Shown here in pieces: positions 1 to 4,713 of a stretch of 11,893 nt of DNA. Both the position numbers and the translations under genes were made by a program. The notes under the pieces are model-generated. The model worked only from the letters and a program-made list of their open reading frames with translations. It was not told where the DNA came from and did no database searches. Source of the stretch: Desulfobacteraceae bacterium (lineage in GTDB: Bacteria; Desulfobacterota; Desulfobacteria; Desulfobacterales; SG8-13); the NCBI GenBank assembly GCA_029287875.1, contig JARFQH010000096.1, positions 1 to 11,893 of the forward strand, written 5' to 3'. Numbering within the stretch: position 1 is the stretch's first letter; each line of letters starts with the position of its first letter.

Positions 1-393
1 GATGGTTTTGTCAAGAGAGTTCGAACCGCCGCCGTCGGATGCGAATACAGCAACACCGATGGCAGCGAGCGCCAGGATAGCCTGGGTCAACTGAAGACCG
101 GCGAAAAGGTGCGTTTGATTTGGGGGGCGACCGGCTCGGGAACCAAAAATACCGTTTACCTGGTGCGCAAAGGCAAGACCAAGGAGCTTGCGATGCCCGA
201 CTGCTTCGGCCGCTTGAGTGACAAGGTCGCCGCAGAAGTCATCCGACGGCTGACTCAGGACAACATCGTCACTGCGGCAAAAGTGGTCAAAATTACCGGC
301 GGCACGCGCAAAAACCCGCGCCTGGGTTGCGTGTTGGAATTGTCGATGTATCCAGGCCCCGAAAAGAAAAAAAAGAGGTTTTCGTTTTTTTAG
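1..393 (+). CDS. HIRAN-domain-like protein, C-terminal part (5' end outside window)
   Basis: The reading frame is open from the first base to TAG at 391-393, so the start lies upstream of the window; about 130 codons are visible. The pattern resembles a HIRAN domain. There is an early G-x-x-Y...D-G-x-x-R-Q segment, then a hydrophobic strand after 'LKTGEKVRLIW'. Next come 'NTVYLV', 'FGRLSDKVAAEVIRRL' (the usual G-x-L/I-x-x-x-x-A-x-x-I/L helix) and 'VVKITGG', followed by a last beta strand. HIRAN domains bind DNA 3' ends in SNF2 helicases such as HLTF, and also occur as small stand-alone bacterial proteins. The protein ends in a lysine-rich tail (EKKKKRFSFF). The gene converges on prfC, with the two stop codons overlapping by 4 bp. 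Family assignment is by motif pattern only, and whether anything precedes the HIRAN part cannot be seen. Confidence 0.65.
   Translation, partial: DGFVKRVRTAAVGCEYSNTDGSERQDSLGQLKTGEKVRLIWGATGSGTKNTVYLVRKGKTKELAMPDCFGRLSDKVAAEVIRRLTQDNIVTAAKVVKITGGTRKNPRLGCVLELSMYPGPEKKKKRFSFF
360..391 (+). terminator. Possible weak terminator hairpin at the convergent gene ends
   Basis: CGAAAA (360-365) can pair with TTTTCG (379-384) across a purine-rich 13-nt loop, and seven T residues follow directly (385-391). This has the order of an intrinsic terminator for the plus-strand gene. The stem is only 6 bp with two G-C pairs, and it lies inside the last codons of the gene, so it may be a by-product of the lysine-rich tail. 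Confidence 0.3.
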
Positions 394-1976
394 TTGATTT
401 CCCGCGTCTTTTGAAACTTTATTTCCGGCCATTTTTCCATGTAGTAGCCGAGCTGCCACTCACTGGTTGTTAGAAACGACAAGCACCCCTCGGCATCTCT
501 GGCCAGGTTGGCCGCGTTCGCTCTCTCGAATTCAGCCAATTTTTTCCGATCCCCACTGTCGACCCAGCGGGCCACGGCAAACTCGACCGGCTCGTAAACA
601 GCCTCCACGCCATATTCCGCCTTGAGCCGGGCCATGGTCACCTCGAACTGCAGGAGACCGACAGCCCCCAGAATGGTGTCATTTCCTCTTAAAGGCCTGA
701 AAACCTGGACGGCACCTTCTTCCGCAAGCTGCGTCAATCCCTTCTGAAGATGCTTGATCTTCAGAGCGTTTCTCAGGCGGATCCGTCTGAAATGCTCAGG
801 GGCGAAGTTCGGAATACCGTTAAATTTTAACGGTTCTTTCTCGGTAAACGTGTCGCCGATTTTGATGGTTCCATGGTTGTGAATCCCGATGCTGTCCCCG
901 GGAAAGGCCTCTTGAACATTCTCCCTTTCCTGCGCCATAAAAATAGTGGCATTGGCAAGAGCCATTTCTTTGCCGATCCGGTGGTGAACGACCCTCATCC
1001 CTCTGGTGAATTTGCCCGAGCAGATCCTGACAAAGGCAATCCTGTCGCGGTGGGCGGGGTTCATGTTGGCCTGGATTTTAAAGGCAAAGCCTGAAAAAGA
1101 TTCCTCGTATGGCGAGACGTCGCGGGAGGAAGCGGTCCGCGAACCGGGATGGGGCGCCATTTCCACGAACCCGTCGAGCATCTCTTTGACGCCGAAATTG
1201 TTGATGGCACTGCCGAAAAAGACCGGTGTCTGGCTTCCTCTCAGGAATTGATCGATTTCGAAGGGATCGACGGCACCCTCGATCAACTCGATGTCTCTGC
1301 GCAGATCTTTGGCCTGCCCATCCAGAAGTCGGTCGAAGGCCGGATCAGACAGATCCGTGATGACGACTTCTTCCTGCAAGCGGGTTTGGTTGCCGGGTTT
1401 GAAAAGGTGCAGCTGTTTGTGAAAGAGGTCGTAGACCCCTTTGAAACTCTTGCCCATGCCGATAGGCCAGGAAAGCGGCGTGCACTCGATCTGTAGTTTA
1501 TTTTCGATGTCGTCGAGGATATCGAGCGGTGCCATTCCCTCACGATCGAGTTTGTTGATGAAAGTCGTGATTGGGGTATTGCGCATCCGGCAGACTTCCA
1601 TGAGTTTTTCGGTCTGCGGTTCCACTCCCTTGGCGTTATCGATCACCATCAGGGCGCTGTCGACAGCGGTCAACACCCGGTAGGTATCCTCTGAAAAGTC
1701 TTGATGTCCTGGTGTGTCGAGGAGATTGATCTCAAACCCTTTGTAATTGAACTTCATGACCGAAGTGGTAACGGAAATCCCCCGCTCCTTCTCAATCGAC
1801 ATCCAGTCGCTGGTCGCGTGTCTGGTGGCATGCTTGGCCTTGACCGCCCCGGCCTGCTGGATCGCACCGCCGAAAAGGAGCAGCTTTTCCGTTAAAGTCG
1901 TCTTTCCGGCATCGGGATGACTGATGATGCCGAAAGTCCGTCTCCGGTTAATTTCGCTTCGGTACGGCTGATCCAT
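390..1976 (-). CDS. prfC: Peptide chain release factor 3 (RF3)
   Basis: RF3 is a cytoplasmic translational GTPase that removes RF1 or RF2 from the ribosome after peptide release. All GTPase motifs are present in the 528-residue product. G1 is SHPDAGKTT (about residues 19-27), and the switch I region SDWMSIEKERGISV is at about 56-69. G3 is DTPGHQDF (87-94), G4 is NKLD (141-144), and a GSAI G5 motif follows. The C-terminal part contains RPLRGNDTILGAVGLLQFEV and YEPVEFAVARWV, characteristic of RF3 rather than EF-G. The frame can extend 14 codons upstream to 2018. I chose ATG at 1976 because AAAGAG lies 4 nt upstream and because the resulting length and N-terminus (about 13 residues before TFGIISHPDAGKTT) match the roughly 529-residue family. 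The gene is 28 bp downstream of a small gene on the same strand. Its 3' end overlaps the convergent HIRAN-like gene by 4 bp. Confidence 0.97.
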   Translation of the reverse strand: MDQPYRSEINRRRTFGIISHPDAGKTTLTEKLLLFGGAIQQAGAVKAKHATRHATSDWMSIEKERGISVTTSVMKFNYKGFEINLLDTPGHQDFSEDTYRVLTAVDSALMVIDNAKGVEPQTEKLMEVCRMRNTPITTFINKLDREGMAPLDILDDIENKLQIECTPLSWPIGMGKSFKGVYDLFHKQLHLFKPGNQTRLQEEVVITDLSDPAFDRLLDGQAKDLRRDIELIEGAVDPFEIDQFLRGSQTPVFFGSAINNFGVKEMLDGFVEMAPHPGSRTASSRDVSPYEESFSGFAFKIQANMNPAHRDRIAFVRICSGKFTRGMRVVHHRIGKEMALANATIFMAQERENVQEAFPGDSIGIHNHGTIKIGDTFTEKEPLKFNGIPNFAPEHFRRIRLRNALKIKHLQKGLTQLAEEGAVQVFRPLRGNDTILGAVGLLQFEVTMARLKAEYGVEAVYEPVEFAVARWVDSGDRKKLAEFERANAANLARDAEGCLSFLTTSEWQLGYYMEKWPEIKFQKTREIN

Positions 1977-2004
1977 GACTCTTTCTTTATTTTTGAGCGA
2001 GCAC

Positions 2005-2208
2005 TTAGTCGCGCACATCCGTCACAGCGCCTCCCCAAACCGGTTGTTCACCGGCGATGCGCACATCCGGTTTGCCTTTGCGGCGACGGATGACCCTGGT
2101 TCCGCATATTCTGCTTTTGGCGGGTGAATTTTCCAGGCCGACCCTTTCGGCCTGGGCAAACAGTTCACATAATTTGGCTTCGATCATTCTTTTCTTGGCT
2201 TCGTCCAT
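2005..2208 (-). CDS. Small conserved-looking protein of unknown function upstream of prfC
   Basis: This 67-codon frame begins MDEAKKRMIEAKLCELFAQAERVGL, an amphipathic and probably helical segment. A basic stretch follows (TRVIRRRKGKPDVRI), with cysteines at residues 14 and 35. No membrane segment or signal peptide is visible, and I do not recognise the family. Support for a real gene is a Shine-Dalgarno-like AGGA 9 nt before ATG 2208, sensible charge-patterned composition, and its position. It ends 28 bp before the prfC ATG on the same strand, which suggests a shared transcript. A TTG one codon upstream (2211) is an alternative start with 6-nt spacing. A role in translation is possible only by association. 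Confidence 0.6.
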   Translation of the reverse strand: MDEAKKRMIEAKLCELFAQAERVGLENSPAKSRICGTRVIRRRKGKPDVRIAGEQPVWGGAVTDVRD

Positions 2209-2755
2209 CAATTCTTTTCCTGTGTTTATGGTAATTGTCCGTCCAAACGGTCGTTCCCCATCAATAACACATCCGGTTGTAACCGGTCATCGAAGCGTCC
2301 GAAGACCGCTTCCCGGACCGCTAAGTTCCACAATTCATCCGCCAATACCAGGTATGACGAAACAAAAAAAGAAAAATGGGAAAAGTGTCGGGCGGTGAGT
2401 ACCGCTTTTTATGAGGGGGGTTAGTCTTTTGTCTAAGGCATATGAAGAATAATAAATCACATGCTACGGTTTGGCAAGTCTTAAATAACCGGTGGTGTGT
2501 TTCGGAAACCGTTGCCGAATCGGTCATCCAGAGCCTCACATTTCATGAATATTTTTCCGGAAATCTGGTAAATATTTATACATCCAGAATATCTAAATGC
2601 ATTTGGCTATTCGTTCTCGTGGCCACTTGAACTTTGGCTGTTAGAGAAAATATTATACGATCATATGTCACCGTCTTTAGACGACCCAAGTGGTGGAAGC
2701 ACTCGCCCACAAATCGCGTATTTCCATAATTTCTAAAAATACCAAACTTTTACGG
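2209..2755. other. Intergenic region, AT-rich, no convincing gene
   Basis: This stretch separates the divergent prfC-side and methyltransferase-side transcripts. It is clearly AT-richer than the flanking genes. Short open frames occur (for example 2442-2630 on plus), but none has credible protein features. Small perfect dyads are visible: ATACCAGGTAT (2345-2355) and TTTCCGGAAA (2554-2563), plus the paired inverted repeats listed separately. I could not identify a convincing minus-strand promoter for the small gene and prfC, although one must lie here or further upstream. Confidence 0.6.
2273..2308 (-). repeat. Overlapping inverted repeats in the probable prfC-operon leader
   Basis: CCGGTT (2273-2278) and AACCGG (2281-2286) form a 6-bp dyad with a 2-nt centre. 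Overlapping it, CGGTC-A-TCG (2284-2292) pairs with CGA-A-GACCG (2300-2308) around a 7-nt loop, with a single A/A mismatch. The two structures share 2284-2286, so they could not form together in RNA. They lie 65-100 bp upstream of the small gene start and would be in the 5' leader if transcription begins further upstream. They could equally be a DNA-binding site. Function unknown. Confidence 0.4.
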
Positions 2756-2770
2756 TTGACAAATTGTCAA
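2756..2770. promoter_or_regulatory. Perfect 15-bp palindrome over the -35 box, candidate operator
   Basis: TTGACAAATTGTCAA is a perfect dyad with 7-bp arms around a central A, and its left arm contains the -35 hexamer. A dimeric regulator bound here would compete with RNA polymerase. No regulator gene is in the window, so the binding partner is unknown, and the AT-rich context makes a chance palindrome possible. Confidence 0.4.
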
Positions 2771-2783
2771 ATTCGACTAAAAT
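2756..2783 (+). promoter_or_regulatory. Sigma70-type promoter for the riboswitch-methyltransferase-HD-GYP transcript
   Basis: A perfect -35 hexamer TTGACA (2756-2761) is followed after 16 bp by TAAAAT (2778-2783), five of six matches to the -10 consensus. The predicted start of transcription is near 2790. That is about 20 nt before the conserved riboswitch core, which fits the usual arrangement in which a riboswitch is the first structure of the leader. It drives a 5' leader of about 375 nt before the GTG start at 3166. Confidence 0.75.
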
Positions 2784-2802
2784 ATATCACCTGAGTTTAC
2801 AC

Positions 2803-3050
2803 ATTACGAGAGGGCAAAATCACCGAGCGGTGATGATGCAAAACCATGGCGCTAAGGGCTCGCGAAAAAATAAGTTATTGATTTTGGACGTTGAAACGTC
2901 CGGCCGAAAAGGCGTAAAATCGCATGAATATCTGGATATTCAGGAATTTTGCACCGGCAGCCGGACGGGATGCATCGGCGTCCAAAATGGTAAGTTACTT
3001 ATGAGCAAGCCCTTATGGCGTCGGCCATGACAGCGGTTGTCCAGCGTCGG
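2803..3050 (+). promoter_or_regulatory. c-di-GMP-I (GEMM) riboswitch with a greatly extended P2 arm
   Basis: The core matches the GEMM-I aptamer element by element. GGGCAAA (2812-2818) is followed by a 6-bp hairpin, ATCACC/GGTGAT, with a 4-nt loop (2819-2834), then GATGCAAAACC (2835-2845) and CATGG..CTAAGG. The segment sizes equal those of the Vibrio cholerae Vc2 aptamer. By alignment, the ligand-contacting G20 and A47 of Vc2 correspond to G2814 and A2841. The closing 3' strand GGCCATGACAGCGGTTGTCC (3023-3042) resembles the usual CCATGACAGC-GG-GTT-CC end, and C92 of Vc2 probably corresponds to C3041. P2 is CATGGC (2845-2850) with GCCATG (3024-3029). Oddities are the GAGC loop instead of a GNRA loop, a weak P1 (ACG 2806-2808 with CGT 3045-3047) and an arm of about 185 nt where 20-40 nt is normal. 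The downstream operon encodes a c-di-GMP phosphodiesterase domain, which supports the ligand assignment. The outer borders are approximate. Confidence 0.8.
2853..3015 (+). ncRNA. Long structured insertion in riboswitch P2 (nested helices)
   Basis: The insertion folds as one nested arm. TAAGGGCT (2853-2860) pairs with AGCCCTTA (3008-3015), and ATAAGT (2870-2875) with ACTTAT (2997-3002). ATTTTGGACG (2881-2890) pairs with CGTCCAAAAT (2979-2988), and CGTCCGGC (2897-2904) with GCCGGACG (2960-2967). The segment 2911-2920 pairs with 2946-2955 with one C/A mismatch. The tip is TGAATAT (2925-2931) with ATATTCA (2936-2942) around CTGG. A competing local hairpin, GGACGT-TGAA-ACGTCC (2886-2901), excludes two of these helices. 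I do not recognise this RNA as a known family. It could be an additional sensing or protein-binding module, or only a length expansion of P2. The open reading frame across it (2764-3030) is not credible as a gene. Confidence 0.6.
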
Positions 3051-3055
3051 CGTTT

Positions 3056-3094
3056 TAGGGGAACTCACTGATGAGTCACATTAGATTTTCCCTA
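3056..3094 (+). promoter_or_regulatory. Hairpin just downstream of the riboswitch, candidate expression platform
   Basis: TAGGGGAA (3056-3063) can pair with TTTCCCTA (3087-3094) over 8 positions, including one G-U. An inner stem ACTCA/TGAGT with loop CTGA (3063-3076) can stack inside, sharing A3063. Its position directly after the aptamer suggests a switching role. It has no continuous T run, only TATTCTTATTT from 3101, so intrinsic termination would be inefficient at best. Confidence 0.4.
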
Positions 3095-3134
3095 TCCGCC
3101 TATTCTTATTTACACCCGCTGTCCATACATCCCG

Positions 3135-3161
3135 CCACCACTCCTCCAACCAGGTAGGTGG
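3135..3161 (+). promoter_or_regulatory. Shine-Dalgarno region with possible sequestering stem
   Basis: The GTG start at 3166 is preceded by AGGTGG (3156-3161), a usable ribosome binding site. CCACC (3135-3139) can pair with GGTGG (3157-3161) and hide it. CAACC (3147-3151), in the loop of that stem, is complementary to GGTTG (3035-3039) in the 3' strand of the riboswitch core. This offers a possible route by which ligand binding could change access to the ribosome binding site. All the helices are short, so this is a proposal only. Confidence 0.35.
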
Positions 3162-3165
3162 AACC

Positions 3166-4713
3166 GTGCAGCAAACCGAAAATTCGATTGCATCTCAATT
3201 GCGCGCTCCTGACGCCGAGACGGAAACCGACTCACTCGATAGACCCTTGGACGCTGCAACGATAAGAGCCGTTTTGCCGTTTGCCGAGCCTTACTTTTGC
3301 AAGGCTAATGAGAACGTACTGAGCCAAGGCAGCGAGTCGCGTTGTTTTTACTATGTCGAGCGAGGTACGGTTGAGGTCTCCTACTCCGAACAGGGAACGA
3401 AAATCCTGGTGTCCTTGATCGGGGCGGGAAATTTTTTCGGTGAAATCGGCTTTTTCGACGGGACCTCGCGGGTTCGAGACATTCGCGCCACCGAAGAGGC
3501 CGTGATCCTGCGCTTTGACCCGGAGACCCTGTCCCGAATCGAAAGGGAGAGACCGTCACTCTACGGACGCTTCCTGACGACTGTCATTCGGAAAGTCTGC
3601 TCCAAATTCCGTGGAATGCTCGACGAACAGGCCCCCCTGACCGCCTACGGCGTCTCACTTTCCGCGGGGCGACGCAGCTTCAGCATGCCCAAGGCGCTAC
3701 CGGAACAATTCTTTCAGACCGATGAATGGCGCTCGGTCAATCGGATCATCGAAGAATTCAAGTCCCAGTTCTACCACTTGTCGTACACCATGCAGCAGGA
3801 CGCCTCGCCGGAGCTGACCGAGGAAATGCGGGCACACGGTTATCGCGTTCTGGGACGGTTCAACAAACACCTGCAGGAATTTCAGAACATCCCAAGCGAT
3901 CCGGAAACCGAAGACCTGATGTGGGGCTACGTGTTCAAGGAGATATTCCCCTATTTCATGCGCAGCCGGTTCGCCGAAAGGGCCTATTTCAAACCGCGCG
4001 GTTACGCCGGAGATTATCTTTTGATGGAAATGATTTATCGCGGCAGGCCAAATGGTGACGGCAAACTCGGCCGATTGGTGGACGGATGGTGTTTGAACAC
4101 CACTGCGGCCAAATCGGTTCGTGGAAGGCGCAAGCTGATCAGCCGGGAGTTGACCGCCCTGTGCTGGCCCTTTTTGACACAGAGCAGACCCGTGCGCATC
4201 ATGAATCTGGCTTGCGGCCCCAGTCGCGAACTTTTCGATTTTATCGAAGGCTGCGATGCCAGCGATCTGGTCGAAGCCCTGTGCCTCGATATCGACACCG
4301 AAGCCCTGGCCTATACCCGGAACCAGGTCGATCCCGGAAACCACCGCGCCTCCATCCGGCTGATGAATGAAAACATCGTCAAGTGGGCCCTGGGTCGCAA
4401 CCGACAGGCCATCGAAACCCAGGATATTATCTATTCGGCAGGTCTGACCGACTACTTCGATGACCGTCTTTTGGAAGCCCTGATCCGGCGCTGTCATGAA
4501 CATCTGAAACCGGGCGGGGTGATGCTGATCGGTAATTTTGCCCCCCACAACCCGGAACGGATGTTCATGGACCACATCATGCAGTGGAAACTCAACTACC
4601 GGGACAAGGATGCCATCGTCGCTCGGGTGACCGGCAGCCCCTTTGGAAATAATGTCGAGGTCCTGGCCGAAGCGGAGGGCGTCAACCTGTTCGTCAAAGC
4701 CGTTAAAACTTAA
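3166..4713 (+). CDS. Cyclic-nucleotide-binding-like domain fused to SAM-dependent methyltransferase (PhcB-like family)
   Basis: The protein has 515 residues and no signal or membrane segment. Residues about 30-145 form a CRP/FNR-type cNMP-binding beta barrel, with GNFFGEIGFFDGTSRVRD at 88-105. E93 and R102 sit where phosphate-binding residues lie in cAMP-binding members, but ligand binding is not assured. A helical middle region contains KPRGYAGDYLLMEMIY. The C-terminal Rossmann methyltransferase has motif I MNLACGPSRE (346-355), an acidic LDID (D375, D377) at the end of strand 2, IIYSAGLTDYFDD, and the late LKPGGVMLIGNF. This order matches proteins commonly annotated as extracellular-factor 3-hydroxypalmitate methyl ester biosynthesis (PhcB-like). 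Family recall is my only support for that substrate. The start is GTG, chosen for the AGGTGG 4 nt upstream. The stop overlaps the next start (TAATG), so the HD-GYP protein is probably translationally coupled. No helix-turn-helix is visible, so it is unlikely to be a transcription factor. Confidence 0.85.
   Translation: MQQTENSIASQLRAPDAETETDSLDRPLDAATIRAVLPFAEPYFCKANENVLSQGSESRCFYYVERGTVEVSYSEQGTKILVSLIGAGNFFGEIGFFDGTSRVRDIRATEEAVILRFDPETLSRIERERPSLYGRFLTTVIRKVCSKFRGMLDEQAPLTAYGVSLSAGRRSFSMPKALPEQFFQTDEWRSVNRIIEEFKSQFYHLSYTMQQDASPELTEEMRAHGYRVLGRFNKHLQEFQNIPSDPETEDLMWGYVFKEIFPYFMRSRFAERAYFKPRGYAGDYLLMEMIYRGRPNGDGKLGRLVDGWCLNTTAAKSVRGRRKLISRELTALCWPFLTQSRPVRIMNLACGPSRELFDFIEGCDASDLVEALCLDIDTEALAYTRNQVDPGNHRASIRLMNENIVKWALGRNRQAIETQDIIYSAGLTDYFDDRLLEALIRRCHEHLKPGGVMLIGNFAPHNPERMFMDHIMQWKLNYRDKDAIVARVTGSPFGNNVEVLAEAEGVNLFVKAVKT

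Noticed and set aside
2057..2398. 113-codon plus-strand frame opposite the small gene
   Set aside because: It overlaps the better supported minus-strand gene, and its 3' part runs into low-complexity lysine codons from an A-rich tract.
2442..2630. 62-codon plus-strand frame in the intergenic region
   Set aside because: AAGG lies only 3 nt from the ATG, the composition is AT-rich and the protein has no recognisable feature. The evidence is too weak to call it a gene.
2641..2700. CGTCTTTAGACG dyad and nearby AT-rich repeats
   Set aside because: The arms are too short and the loop too tight to claim a terminator or operator, and no T tract follows.
2764..3030. 88-codon plus-strand frame beginning at TTG
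   Set aside because: It starts inside the promoter, covers the riboswitch core and insertion, has no ribosome binding site and shows no protein-like pattern. Base pairing explains the sequence better.
3068..3075. CTGATGAG, the hammerhead ribozyme core motif
   Set aside because: No CGAAA box with suitable flanking stems follows it. The motif is explained by the small ACTCA/TGAGT hairpin.
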